64,000 nt of DNA from Opitutaceae bacterium (GTDB lineage: Bacteria > Verrucomicrobiota > Verrucomicrobiia > Opitutales > Opitutaceae), in the NCBI GenBank assembly GCA_003151515.1, contig PLXS01000005.1, positions 1 through 64,000 on the forward strand, in the 5' to 3' direction. The notes beneath the pieces are model-generated. The model was given only the letters and a program-made list of their open reading frames with translations, made no database searches and had not been told where the DNA came from. Below, one piece after another: positions 19,162 through 28,688 of this stretch. Made by a program: the position numbers and the translations under genes. Each line of letters opens with the position of its first letter. The stretch's first letter is position 1.

Positions 19162-21027
19162 TCACGGGCCTGCGGCCTGGGCATCCAGAACGATCACCTG
19201 GAAGGGCTTAAGCGCGACCTGGACAGGCTTGCCCGCCTCGAGCTTGGCCATGGGTGCCGGCGCATCCGGGTAGGCGCCTGAGACGCGATACGCCTTGGGT
19301 GCATCATCCGGAAGCTCGAATGCGGGCCCCGGATCCAATGAGAAAGTGGCCGGCTTCGACGACGGGTTGCGCAGCGTGATGACACCCTTGGCCGGGGCCC
19401 ATCCGGCCCATCCATAGACCTCCAGCTTGCCGGGGTCGCCGCCGATCCAATGGGTGTCCCGGAGAGCGGCGACATTCCTCCCGGCCCAAAGTGCTGCCGC
19501 CGCCAGGTCGTCCCAGTTCCCCTGCGTCAGGAGCTCCGGGGAGAGGTACAGCTCCTGGAGCTGCGTGCCCGAGCCAAAATAGCTCCGCACCTCGCTTGCG
19601 AAGTCGCCGGCCGGGTCCGAGTCGAGTCCCTTGGGGTTCCTCGAGTAGAGGATCCCGTGTATCATCAGCGAATTCAGGGGGTAGAGGGGCCCTGCCTGGA
19701 CGACGTTCCTGTAGGTCTCGCCGTCCCGGAAGGTGAGCCATTGCTGCCGGGGCGTGCCGACCCCGGCGAAGCCGTTGTCGTCGCCGCCCCGCCAGATGTT
19801 GTCGACGTGGAAGAGCCACCACGGCGAGGGCCAGGTGCCCGTGGTCTGGCTGATGTAGAGGCCGGGCCTCAGGGCGCGAAGCTCGCGGACTAGGCGGAGC
19901 ATCGCATCGAAGTCGCGGCCCGAGGCCGCGTCGATCGCGCCCGTTGCATCCGCGCCAATCCCGTCGAACTTAAAATAGACGACTCCGTCGTCGCGGACCG
20001 CGCCTGCGCAAAGCTCCCGGAAGCGCTCGTAGTACCGCGGGCCTGCAAGCGAGAACCTCCCGTCGCGGATCTCAAATCCCCCGGGGGCGGCCGCCTTGAG
20101 GCGCGCCGCTAGCCTCGTGCCGTACCCTCCCCAGGGAGAAAGCCAGAGGCCCGGCGCAGCGCCGTATCTCGCGGCTGCAGCCGTGAGATTCCTGAGGCCC
20201 GCGGGCCAGCCCGGGCCGAAGCGCCAGAGGGAGTTCGTGTCGTCCCATCCGTCGTCCAGGACGAAGCCGTCCAGCTTCACGCCCCGCTTCTCGACGAGCT
20301 CCCGGCCCAGCGCGGCGACGATCTCGAGTTCCTCCCTCTCCGAGAACGAACCGCCGTACCCAATGTTGTACCAGGTGTTGTGGTGCAGGAATGGCGCGTA
20401 GGGGCGCGCGCGCTCCGCCTCGATGTAGCCCAGGAATGCCCTGCGCAGCTGCGGGGCCTCGGCGGCCGCGCCGATGACCAGTGACGCCGTCACGCGCTCA
20501 CGCGGCCTGAGGGGGGACATGAGCGGGAGCGCGCACTGAATGCGGCCGGCCGATACGCGGTTGTCTGCGAGCGGATGCTCCACTCCGCAGAAGGTGCTTC
20601 CGGCCACGACCGGCGATCCCGGGAACCTCCCCACGACGCGGGCACCTTCCGGACTTGGGACGTCCAGGAGAACGATGCGCGAGAGCGCCAGGTCCCCGGC
20701 GCCGGTGTTCTTCACCTCGACGATGCAGCGGCAATAGGGCCTTCCGGGCCCCTGGGGAATGAGGGTTTCGGAGGCCTCGAGCCCGGCATTGGTCTCAGCG
20801 AAAAGCCGATGGGTGGCGTCGACGGCTGTCTCTTGCAATTCCCCGCTTCGGATCACCCTGCCATCGGAGAAGACTAGCGAGAACCCACGCTCCCCGATTC
20901 CGCCGCCAATCGTGGGGCCGGCGCCCGCCGCCCGAGGTCCGGCGACCACGCCTAGCACGGCCGCGAGCAAGGCGCCGAGAACGGGAGACGGCGGCCAGCG
21001 ATGGAGGGGCAGCGCAATGGGCTTCAT
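19162..21027 (-). CDS. Secreted alpha-galactosidase-like glycoside hydrolase (clan GH-D, GH36-like)
   Basis: A 621-residue secreted enzyme. The ATG at 21027 opens a signal peptide ending about AAGAG. The N-terminal 210 residues are a beta-sandwich. A TIM barrel follows with DGFVLDDGWDDT, SPWGGYG, YFKFDGIG (probable nucleophile Asp) and ISQTTGTWPSPW. A later HVDNIWRGGDD may hold the acid/base Asp. A small C-terminal beta domain ends the protein. These marks fit melibiase-like GH36 enzymes that remove terminal alpha-galactose. The exact family and substrate are inferred. Confidence 0.72.
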   Translation of the reverse strand: MKPIALPLHRWPPSPVLGALLAAVLGVVAGPRAAGAGPTIGGGIGERGFSLVFSDGRVIRSGELQETAVDATHRLFAETNAGLEASETLIPQGPGRPYCRCIVEVKNTGAGDLALSRIVLLDVPSPEGARVVGRFPGSPVVAGSTFCGVEHPLADNRVSAGRIQCALPLMSPLRPRERVTASLVIGAAAEAPQLRRAFLGYIEAERARPYAPFLHHNTWYNIGYGGSFSEREELEIVAALGRELVEKRGVKLDGFVLDDGWDDTNSLWRFGPGWPAGLRNLTAAAARYGAAPGLWLSPWGGYGTRLAARLKAAAPGGFEIRDGRFSLAGPRYYERFRELCAGAVRDDGVVYFKFDGIGADATGAIDAASGRDFDAMLRLVRELRALRPGLYISQTTGTWPSPWWLFHVDNIWRGGDDNGFAGVGTPRQQWLTFRDGETYRNVVQAGPLYPLNSLMIHGILYSRNPKGLDSDPAGDFASEVRSYFGSGTQLQELYLSPELLTQGNWDDLAAAALWAGRNVAALRDTHWIGGDPGKLEVYGWAGWAPAKGVITLRNPSSKPATFSLDPGPAFELPDDAPKAYRVSGAYPDAPAPMAKLEAGKPVQVALKPFQVIVLDAQAAGP

Positions 21028-21505
21028 TGGGCGGGGTCTTGCGGCGAGTCTTTCGTCCCGGCGGCGCCTTGGGAAACAAATTAAGGCAAGCTTGCGCCAG
21101 CGAAGATGCGATTCACGCATGGGTTCCCCGCCGCTTACGCCTTCGGCTCGACGGGGCCGGGCCTGGCGAGCCGGTGCTTTTTCCAGACGAGCGCGACAAC
21201 GCACGCGCGTATCGAGGTATTCGCGGCTATGACGATCGCCTTGGTCACGTTGGGGCCGTGCACCATGGACAGGGTTCAGGTCAACCGGTGTAACTACGCT
21301 GAGGGTAATGCTCTGCGCGACCCGGCCGATTCCGCTTCGGCGCGCCTCGCGCCCAAGAGTCAAGGTAAGGTTACACCCCATAGAGAATCCCCCTCCACCG
21401 TTGTAGCATGAGGCCATCTATGATGGGCCAAACAAACGGCGCGACAGCTGGACCGAATGGCGGACCGATAGGGGCCTGGACGGCAGCAGTTAGGATTCTC
21501 ACGTC
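21028..21505. other. Intergenic region between divergent genes
   Basis: 478 bases between the hydrolase start and the next plus-strand gene. The minus frame of the hydrolase stays open to about 21417 but reads as Arg-rich non-coding sequence. An exact 8-bp inverted repeat (GGTGTAAC at 21287-21294, GTTACACC at 21370-21377) is the only structure I see. No RNA gene is recognised. Confidence 0.45.
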
Positions 21506-21985
21506 ATGAGCGAAGCCGAGATTGTCCGAATGTCTCGGGAATTCTACGAGGGGCTTTTCCCCAAGGTATGCCCCAACTGCGGCCGCCGCTATGACACGCT
21601 CCGGGACTATATAGTTGCCAGTCAGCGCCTTTGGCCAACTTTGAACTACGACATGGAATTGGGCAATGACAAGTCTCCGCGCCCAATCGGCGGCCTTGCG
21701 ATGGCCAACTGCCTTTGCGGAAGCACACTGGCGCTTTCCACGAAGAGCATGCCAGTCTCGCAGACCCATCTCATAATGGAGTGGATCCGGACCGAGATGG
21801 GGCGGCGGGGCGCTAAGCAGGCGGAGCTTTTGGATCACCTGCGCGACGAAGTCCGCAAACAGGTCCTGGCCGAGGCGGCGGGCGCAGTGACACCGGAATT
21901 GAAGGAGGCTGCGTGCGTGCAATTCCCGGATCCGGCGCCCGCGCAGGTCGCACCGGCTGCGGGTCCGCCACCTCGCCAACCGTAA
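21506..21985 (+). CDS. Hypothetical protein with a probable zinc-binding Cys cluster
   Basis: A 159-residue protein of no family I recognise. It has CPNCGRRY at about residue 22 and CLCGS at about residue 70, which together could bind one zinc. A helical segment rich in Arg, Lys and Glu follows, then a Pro/Ala-rich tail. It has no signal peptide or membrane segment, so it is probably cytoplasmic. It is isolated, with gaps of more than 450 bases on both sides and a less extreme GC content than its neighbours, which may indicate recent arrival. Confidence 0.6.
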   Translation: MSEAEIVRMSREFYEGLFPKVCPNCGRRYDTLRDYIVASQRLWPTLNYDMELGNDKSPRPIGGLAMANCLCGSTLALSTKSMPVSQTHLIMEWIRTEMGRRGAKQAELLDHLRDEVRKQVLAEAAGAVTPELKEAACVQFPDPAPAQVAPAAGPPPRQP

Positions 21986-22458
21986 CTGCCCATTCCTAGG
22001 GGCATTCGGCAGAGAGGCGACTTGTCCGGCTGTATCAGCTGGGTGAATCTAACGACCTCCCAGGCGGCAATGAGAACGGATGAAACGGCACGGCTCGCAT
22101 GGCCGGCGCTCTTGCGTGGCCGCAATCCCGCGTCGCACCAAAATGCGAAGCGCCGGGTGCGATCTTGCCTGGCTCGCCCGTCCTCATGAACTGGACAAAT
22201 GTCTTCTGTCCAGAATGCTCCTTTGTATCCTTCAGGCCATCAATGAGGACCACCGACATTAATGCTGCCTAGTGGAGTGCGAGACGCTCAAGAGCTGCTT
22301 CTGGGCCCGGCGGGCCTTCGCCAGGGTTGCCCTATCCCACACGGCCCGCAAGGCCGCCACGTTTTCATGGATTGCTCCGCCCCTGAAATCGCCGACCGGC
22401 CGCGAGGCGGCCAGGTGCCTGAAGCCGTGAAAGCCGGCACGCCCGTCCCAACCGGCCC
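21986..22458. other. 473-bp gap, possibly decayed coding sequence
   Basis: No convincing gene. A 74-codon minus frame (22035-22259) and a 66-codon plus frame (22262-22462, whose stop overlaps the next start) exist, but neither resembles a known protein. Mixed composition suggests a remnant. The promoter of the following membrane-protein pair should lie near the 3' end. Confidence 0.4.
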
Positions 22459-25335
22459 ATGACTGACGCTGTGCCTCCCCGCGATAGGCCCCCGCTGCTT
22501 GCCAGGGCGGGGGACCGGGTAGCCCTTGGCGCGGCGCTCTTGGCGGTGCTCTCGTTTTACTACTGGACGGCGGCCACGAGCGACGGCCTGCCCCCCTGGC
22601 CGATGGGAAAGGCCCAGTATAGCGACTACTACAACCTGCTCCTGCATGGGTTTCTGAAAGGGCACCTGTACCTCGACGTCCCGGTGGACCCGGCGATGCT
22701 TGCCGCGAGCAATCCCTATGATGTGCGCGTGTGGGTTCCCCATGGCTGGATGCTCGACGCCAGTTTCTACCATGGGCACTACTACGTGTACTACGGGGTG
22801 GTCCCGGTGCTCGTGTTCATGCTTCCGTTTCGGCTGCTGACGGGAGGGGACCTGTGGCTCGGCGCGGCCGGCGAGTCCGCGGCAGTCCTCGCTTTCCTGG
22901 CGCTTGCCTGGCTCTGGCTCAGGATCCGCCGGGACTATTTCCCGCGCTGCGGCGCCGTGATCGTCTTCGCATCAGTCATGGCGCTGGGCCTGGCGACCGG
23001 ACTGCTTTCGATCGCGAGGCGCCCGCTGATGTACGAGTTCGCCATCGCAAGCGGATGCCTCTTTGCGACCCTGATGCTCCACAGCCTGTATTCGGCGCTC
23101 TCGTCGGAGCGGAGGTCCGCCTGGATGGCGCTCGCCGGCGCCTTCCTGGGCCTCTCCGTCGGCTGCCGCCCCACGTTTCTGCTGGCGATCCTGGCACCCG
23201 CCTGGGTGCTCTGGAGCCTCCTGCGCCAGGATCGCCCGGGGATTCTCCCGCTGTGGACCCCGGGGCGGTCGGCAAGGCCGGTGATGGGGTTCGCCGTTGG
23301 GTTTGGTGCGATCTTCTCCGGGCTGCTCCTCTACAATTACCTGCGTTTCTCGAACTTCCTGGATTTCGGATACGGCTACCTGCTGCAGGACCCGGTTGCC
23401 GACCTGAAGCACGTTTGGAGCCCCTCGTACTTCCTGTTCAACCTGCGCCTCTATTATGTCGGCTCCCTCGAGTGGTCGCGGCATTTCCCGTTTGCCACCA
23501 TGGGCCCCCTCCCCAAGTGGCCGCAGCATTACTACGGGTGCGCCGACATCTACGGGATCCTGAAGTACGCGCCGGTTGTCTGGTTCCTGCTGGCGAGCCC
23601 GCTCGCGCTGAGGCGCGGCCCGGCGCCGGGGCCCCGGCATTTCGCCACGGTGCTCGGAATGGTTGGCCTTGCGTATCTCGGACCAGCGGCCTGCGTCCTT
23701 TTCTTCAACAACACCGCGCTTCGCTACACGGTGGATTTCCTGCCCAACCTCGTCCTCCTGTCGACGCTCGGGGCGTGCGCGCTCGACCAGGCGGCGTCCC
23801 CTCCCCTCGCAAAGCGCGCCGCAAGGGCCGGCTGGCTCGTCGCGGCGGCCTTCTCCGCGGCCGTCGCGGCGGTTCTCAGCATTCCGCTTGAGGGATCCCT
23901 GACGGTTCACCGCGGCTACGGTTACTACGAGAAGGTGGCCCGGATTATGAACGTGCCCACATCCTGGTACGAGCGCGCTCGGGGCTGGTCCTACGGGCCG
24001 ATCACCTGGCGGATCGCGTTCCAGACGAGGCCTGCGCACACGGTCGAGAAGCTGGCGGAGACCCCGAACGCATCGCTCCTGCTGGAATACCTGCCTGACA
24101 GCCGGATTCGCCTGGGATTTCGGTGCGCCGGCGACGATTTCATTCTGTGGGGCGAGGGCGCAGGGGTCGTCCCCGGTCGCGCGAGCACGCTGTCGGCGTC
24201 GTTTGGCTCGCTGTATCCGACCACCGAGCATCCCTACTATCTGGGCTACCCGCCCAGCCCCATCAGCCGCTCGTCGGTGTACGTTGTCCTTGACGATCGC
24301 CCGGTGCTCGAGGGCCTACGCCCGCTAAACCCGGTTGACTGCAGGGATATTCACGTGGCCGGTGGCGAGGTTCGGCCCGGGTGGTTCTGCGGCAGCGTCC
24401 TGGGTGTCGCGCGGGGCAGGCTGCCGATCCGCGACATCACGCCGGATTTCGCGCCCCGGACCATCCGGCTCACCGTGCCCTCCAATGCGGGCTCGGGGCG
24501 CTGGCCGCTGGTGTCGGCGGGCTCTGCGGACGCCGGAGACCTGCTCTTCATGGAGGCCGCAGCCGGGGAAACCGCCCGCTTCGGGTATTTTTCAACGGGA
24601 TTCCCCTTGAGCTACGGGCCGCCGTTCCGGCTGGCGCCCGGCTCCTCGCTGGAATGCACCGTGCAGATGGAGCCGTTGGACCCTTCCGGCAGGATGCCGG
24701 GGCCGCCGCGCCCGCTGTTGATCGAGAAGGACGGCCGGACCAACTGGGTGAGCAGCGCTCCCTATCATCCCTGCGCGGCCGGCGCCGTCCGCCTCGGCGA
24801 AAACACGGTGTCGGCGTCGCTCGTCGAGGGAAGGTTCCCCGGAAGGATCGAATGGGCCGGGACCCAGCCCCGCCTCCTGCCGGCGGAGCCGACCGACCAC
24901 CTTCTCCTGCGCGTTGTCTTTCCCGCCCAGCCCCGATGGGGCCTGAGGGAACCCCTTCTGTTCACCGGCGTTCAGGGCTCAGGCGATCGCATCTGCGTGG
25001 TTCACTACGGCAACGGAAGCGGCCGCTTCGTCTTGGATCACTGGGGCGTGCTCAATCAGGAGGGTCCGATCGTCGATACACTGGACAGCGAATCCCTGCA
25101 CGACATCGAGATCATCACGCCCGTCTTCTCCCTCTTTCGGGGATCCCGACATCCGGCGCGGGGAATTGTCGTCGTCAAGATGGACGCAAGGGAGGTGCTG
25201 CGCTTTGACTCAGACCTTTATCCCGCGCGGCTGGAAGAGGCCGTTGTCGGCCGGAATGACAACGGGGGGCCGACCGAGAGGCGGTTCCTGGGAGCCCTCC
25301 TCCTGCAGCGCTGGATCAGCGCCCCGGACCGCTGA
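22459..25335 (+). CDS. Large GT-C-like membrane protein, copy 1 of a tandem pair
   Basis: A 958-residue protein. The first about 480 residues hold roughly ten hydrophobic segments with loops rich in aromatic residues. The first long loop has YSDYYNLLLHG and YLDVPVDPAML, resembling the acidic active-site loop of PMT/ArnT-type glycosyltransferases that use polyprenyl-phosphate sugars. The remaining about 480 residues look like one or more periplasmic beta-rich domains. I cannot assign a named family. The adjacent gene is a close full-length paralogue. A role in decorating exported proteins or polysaccharide is inference. Confidence 0.7.
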   Translation: MTDAVPPRDRPPLLARAGDRVALGAALLAVLSFYYWTAATSDGLPPWPMGKAQYSDYYNLLLHGFLKGHLYLDVPVDPAMLAASNPYDVRVWVPHGWMLDASFYHGHYYVYYGVVPVLVFMLPFRLLTGGDLWLGAAGESAAVLAFLALAWLWLRIRRDYFPRCGAVIVFASVMALGLATGLLSIARRPLMYEFAIASGCLFATLMLHSLYSALSSERRSAWMALAGAFLGLSVGCRPTFLLAILAPAWVLWSLLRQDRPGILPLWTPGRSARPVMGFAVGFGAIFSGLLLYNYLRFSNFLDFGYGYLLQDPVADLKHVWSPSYFLFNLRLYYVGSLEWSRHFPFATMGPLPKWPQHYYGCADIYGILKYAPVVWFLLASPLALRRGPAPGPRHFATVLGMVGLAYLGPAACVLFFNNTALRYTVDFLPNLVLLSTLGACALDQAASPPLAKRAARAGWLVAAAFSAAVAAVLSIPLEGSLTVHRGYGYYEKVARIMNVPTSWYERARGWSYGPITWRIAFQTRPAHTVEKLAETPNASLLLEYLPDSRIRLGFRCAGDDFILWGEGAGVVPGRASTLSASFGSLYPTTEHPYYLGYPPSPISRSSVYVVLDDRPVLEGLRPLNPVDCRDIHVAGGEVRPGWFCGSVLGVARGRLPIRDITPDFAPRTIRLTVPSNAGSGRWPLVSAGSADAGDLLFMEAAAGETARFGYFSTGFPLSYGPPFRLAPGSSLECTVQMEPLDPSGRMPGPPRPLLIEKDGRTNWVSSAPYHPCAAGAVRLGENTVSASLVEGRFPGRIEWAGTQPRLLPAEPTDHLLLRVVFPAQPRWGLREPLLFTGVQGSGDRICVVHYGNGSGRFVLDHWGVLNQEGPIVDTLDSESLHDIEIITPVFSLFRGSRHPARGIVVVKMDAREVLRFDSDLYPARLEEAVVGRNDNGGPTERRFLGALLLQRWISAPDR

Positions 25336-25364
25336 TTTGATGACGATCGCGGCCAAGCCATCCC

Positions 25365-28235
25365 ATGACTGAGGCAGAGCACCCCAAGCCAACGGCCCCT
25401 CTGCTGGCGACAAAGGGGGATTGGGTCGCCTTTGGCGTGGCGGCTCTGCTCGTCCTTTCATTCTACTACTGGACGGCCGCCACGAGCGATGGCCTCCCCC
25501 CCTGGCCGATGGGAAAGGCCTCGTACAGCGACTACTACAACCTGCTCCTGCATGGGATCCTAAAGGGGCATCTCTACCTCGACGTCCCGGTGGATCCGGC
25601 GATGCTGGCGGCAGCCGATCCCTACGATTCGCGGGTGTGGGTCCCCCATGGCTGGATGGTGGACTCCAGCTTCTACAGGGGGCACTACTACGTGTACTAC
25701 GGAGTGGTCCCGGTGCTCGTGTTCATGCTTCCGTTCAGGCTGCTGACGGGAGGTGATTTGTGGCTCGGAGCGGCCGTGGAGTCCACGGCCGTGCTCTGCT
25801 TCCTGGCGCTTGCCTGGCTCTGGCTCAGGATCCGCAGGGACTATTTCGCGCGCACCGGCGGTCCGATCGTTTTCGCGACAATCGTGGCGCTGGGCATGGC
25901 GACGGGACTGCTGTCGATTGCGAGGCACCCGCTGATGTACGAGTTCGCCATCGCAAGCGGATGCCTCTTTGCGACCCTGATGCTTCACAGCCTGTATTCG
26001 GCGCTCTCGTCCGGGAGGAGGTCCGCCTGGATGGCGCTCGCCGGCGTCTTCCTTGGGCTTTCCGTCGGCTGCCGCCCCACGTTTCTGCCGGCGATCCTGG
26101 CGCCCGCCTGGGTGCTCTGGAGCTTCCTGCGCCAGGATTGGCCAGGGGCCTCCCCGCTGCGGGCGCTGGGACAGTCGGCAAGGCCGGCGGCGGGTTTCAC
26201 CCTGGGGTTTGGGGCGATCTTTTCCGGTCTCCTCCTCTACAACTACCTGCGTTTTTCGAATTTCCTGGATTTCGGGTACAATTACCTGCTGCAGAACCCG
26301 CCTGCGGACCTGAAACACATCTGGAGCCCCTCGTACGTCTGGTTCAACCTCCGGCTCTACTACGCCGGCGCCCTTGGGTGGACGCGCCATTTCCCATTCG
26401 CCTCAATGGCCCCTCCCGCCGACCGGCCGCGGGGTTATTTCTCGTTCGGCGACCTCTACGGAATCCTGAAGTACGCCCCGGTTACCTGGTTCTTGCTGGC
26501 AAGCCCACTCGCACTGCGGCGCAGCCGGGGGCCCCGGCGTTTTGGCGCGGTTTTCGGCATGGTGGGCCTGGCCTATCTCGGCCCCGGAGCCTGCGACCTC
26601 TTCTTCGGGAACTCCGCGCTACGCTACACGGTGGATTTCCTGCCCAACCTCGTCCTGCTCTCGACGCTCGGGGCATGCGCGCTGGACCAAGCGGCCCCCT
26701 CGCAGCTGGCAAAGGGCGCCGTTCGGGCCGCCTGGCTCGCCGCAGCGACCTTTTCCGCGGCCGTCGCGGCGATTCTAAGCATTCCGCTTGCGGGATCCAT
26801 GACGGTTCACAGCGGCTATGCGTACTATGCAAAGGTGGCCCGGATCATGAACGTGCCGACCTCCTGGTACGAAAGCGCGAGGGGCTGGTCCTACGGGCCG
26901 GTCACCTGGCAGGTCGCGTTCCAGCCCAGACCTGCGCACACGGTCGAGAAGCTGGCGGAGACCCCGAACGCATCTCTCATCGTGGAGTATCTCCCCGACG
27001 AGCGGATTCGCCTGGGTTTGAAGTGCGCGGGCGACGACTTCGTGCTGTGGGGCGAAGGCGCCGATGTGGCCCGGGGCCGGGCCAGCACGCTGTCAGCGTC
27101 GTTTGGCTCGCTGTATCCGACAACCGAGCATCCCTACTACCTGAATCACGCGCCCAGCGCCATCAGCCGTTCGTCGATCTATGCTGTCCTGGACGATCGC
27201 CCGGTGCTTGAGGGCCTGCGCCCGCTCAACCCGGTCGACTGCAGGGATATTCGCGTGGCCGGCGGCGAGGCGCAGCCCGGATGGTTCTCCGGCAGCGTCC
27301 TGCGTGTCGCGCGGGACAGGCTGGCGGTCCGCGACATCACGCCCGATTTCACGCCCCGGACCATCCGGCTCTCCGTCCCAGCCAATCCGAAGCCTGGGCG
27401 CTGGCCGCTGGTGTCCGCGGGCTCCCCGGATCGCGGCGACCTGCTCTTCATGGAGGCCGCCGCCGGGGGCACCGCGCGCTTCGGGTATTTTTCGACGGGG
27501 TCCCCTCTGTTCTACGGCCCGCCCTTCGGGATCGAGCCCGGATCCTCGATGGAATGCACGGTGCAGATGGAGACGATGGACCCGTCCGGCAGGATGCCGG
27601 GGCCGCCGCGCCCGCTGCTGGTTGAGAGGGACGGCCGGACCAACTGGGTGAGCAGCGTTCCCTATCATCCCTGCGAGGCCGGCGCCGTCCGCCTCGGGGA
27701 GAACACGGTGGCGGCGCCTCTCGTCGAGGGATGGTTCCCCGAGAGGATCCAGTGGGCCGATACCCGCCCCCGCCTCCGGCCGGCGGAACCGACCGACCAT
27801 CTTCTCCTGCGCGTCGTCTTTCCCTCCCAGCCCCGATGGGGGCTGAGGGAACCCCTATTGTTTACCGGCGTCCAGGGAGCCGGCGATGGCATCTGCGTCG
27901 TGCACTATGGCAACGGCAGCGGCCGCTTCGTCCTGGATCACTGGGGTGTGCTCAATCAGGAGGGTCCGATCGTCGATACGCTGGACAGCGAGAGCCTCCA
28001 TGACATCGAGATCATCACGCCCGCCTTCTCCCTCTATCAGGGATCCCGCCTTCCGGCTCGGGGAACCATCGCGGTCAGGATGGACGGGAGGGAGGTGCTG
28101 CGTCTTGAGTCGGACATCTACCCCGCTCGGCTGGACGAAGCCGTCGTCGGCAGGAATGACAACGGCGGGCCGACCGAAAAGGAGTTCCTGGGGGCCCTCC
28201 TACTGCAGCGTTGGATCAGCGCCGGGCGAGAGTGA
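25365..28235 (+). CDS. Large GT-C-like membrane protein, copy 2 of a tandem pair
   Basis: A 956-residue full-length paralogue of the gene 29 bases upstream. Long blocks are identical at protein level (for example YYWTAATSDGLPPWPMGK and DHWGVLNQEGPIVDTLDSES) and often at DNA level. Differences are spread over the whole length. Topology is the same: about ten N-terminal membrane segments and a long periplasmic C-terminal half. Both frames are intact, so both copies are probably under selection. The pair is likely one transcript. Function is unassigned, as for copy 1. Confidence 0.7.
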   Translation: MTEAEHPKPTAPLLATKGDWVAFGVAALLVLSFYYWTAATSDGLPPWPMGKASYSDYYNLLLHGILKGHLYLDVPVDPAMLAAADPYDSRVWVPHGWMVDSSFYRGHYYVYYGVVPVLVFMLPFRLLTGGDLWLGAAVESTAVLCFLALAWLWLRIRRDYFARTGGPIVFATIVALGMATGLLSIARHPLMYEFAIASGCLFATLMLHSLYSALSSGRRSAWMALAGVFLGLSVGCRPTFLPAILAPAWVLWSFLRQDWPGASPLRALGQSARPAAGFTLGFGAIFSGLLLYNYLRFSNFLDFGYNYLLQNPPADLKHIWSPSYVWFNLRLYYAGALGWTRHFPFASMAPPADRPRGYFSFGDLYGILKYAPVTWFLLASPLALRRSRGPRRFGAVFGMVGLAYLGPGACDLFFGNSALRYTVDFLPNLVLLSTLGACALDQAAPSQLAKGAVRAAWLAAATFSAAVAAILSIPLAGSMTVHSGYAYYAKVARIMNVPTSWYESARGWSYGPVTWQVAFQPRPAHTVEKLAETPNASLIVEYLPDERIRLGLKCAGDDFVLWGEGADVARGRASTLSASFGSLYPTTEHPYYLNHAPSAISRSSIYAVLDDRPVLEGLRPLNPVDCRDIRVAGGEAQPGWFSGSVLRVARDRLAVRDITPDFTPRTIRLSVPANPKPGRWPLVSAGSPDRGDLLFMEAAAGGTARFGYFSTGSPLFYGPPFGIEPGSSMECTVQMETMDPSGRMPGPPRPLLVERDGRTNWVSSVPYHPCEAGAVRLGENTVAAPLVEGWFPERIQWADTRPRLRPAEPTDHLLLRVVFPSQPRWGLREPLLFTGVQGAGDGICVVHYGNGSGRFVLDHWGVLNQEGPIVDTLDSESLHDIEIITPAFSLYQGSRLPARGTIAVRMDGREVLRLESDIYPARLDEAVVGRNDNGGPTEKEFLGALLLQRWISAGRE

Positions 28236-28270
28236 CGTGCGCCGGCCACCGGTTCCTTTGGAGCGAGCCG

Positions 28271-28633
28271 CTAGCCCGCCTTGCCGGCCAGCGTCTCGGC
28301 GATCGCCGTGCAGAGCTTCTCGAAGGTGAACGGCTTCGCCAGTGAGCAGGACGCCCCGATGCTCTTGGCGTAGTCCAGCCGGTGGGTCCCTCCCCCGGAC
28401 ATGGCGATGATCTTCACGTCGGGAAACTGCTTGAGCAGCACCTGGATGGTCGAAAGCCCGCTGTGGGGCATCATGATGTCGGTGATGACGAGGTCCGTCG
28501 GGTTGTCCCGGTACTTCTGCGCGCCCTCGAGCCCGTCGGAGGCCTTCGTCACCACGTGCCCGTCCGCGATCAGCATCTCCTCGAGCAGCACCCGGAAGGT
28601 CTCGTTGTCGTCGATGATCAGGATGCTGGCCAT
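28271..28633 (-). CDS. Single-domain response regulator (CheY-like receiver)
   Basis: A 120-residue stand-alone receiver domain. The acidic pocket is D8-D9, the phosphoacceptor is D52 (DLVITDIMMP), the switch residue is S79 and the conserved Lys is K100 in AKPF. There is no output domain and no histidine kinase gene nearby, so it probably acts by protein-protein contact in a phosphorelay. It is the last gene of the minus-strand run that ends here. Confidence 0.92.
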   Translation of the reverse strand: MASILIIDDNETFRVLLEEMLIADGHVVTKASDGLEGAQKYRDNPTDLVITDIMMPHSGLSTIQVLLKQFPDVKIIAMSGGGTHRLDYAKSIGASCSLAKPFTFEKLCTAIAETLAGKAG

Positions 28634-28688
28634 GCGGGCCCCGCAACTTGACCATGTCCGGGCCCGGAGTGCAAGAGCGGCCCGCCTG

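Noticed and set aside
21287-21377. 8-bp inverted repeat flanking 75 bases
   Set aside because: Too short and too widely spaced to claim a mobile-element end or RNA structure; expected by chance at this window size.
22262-22462. 66-codon frame whose stop overlaps the start of the membrane-protein gene
   Set aside because: Composition does not look coding and no motif is visible; the ATGA overlap could be chance.
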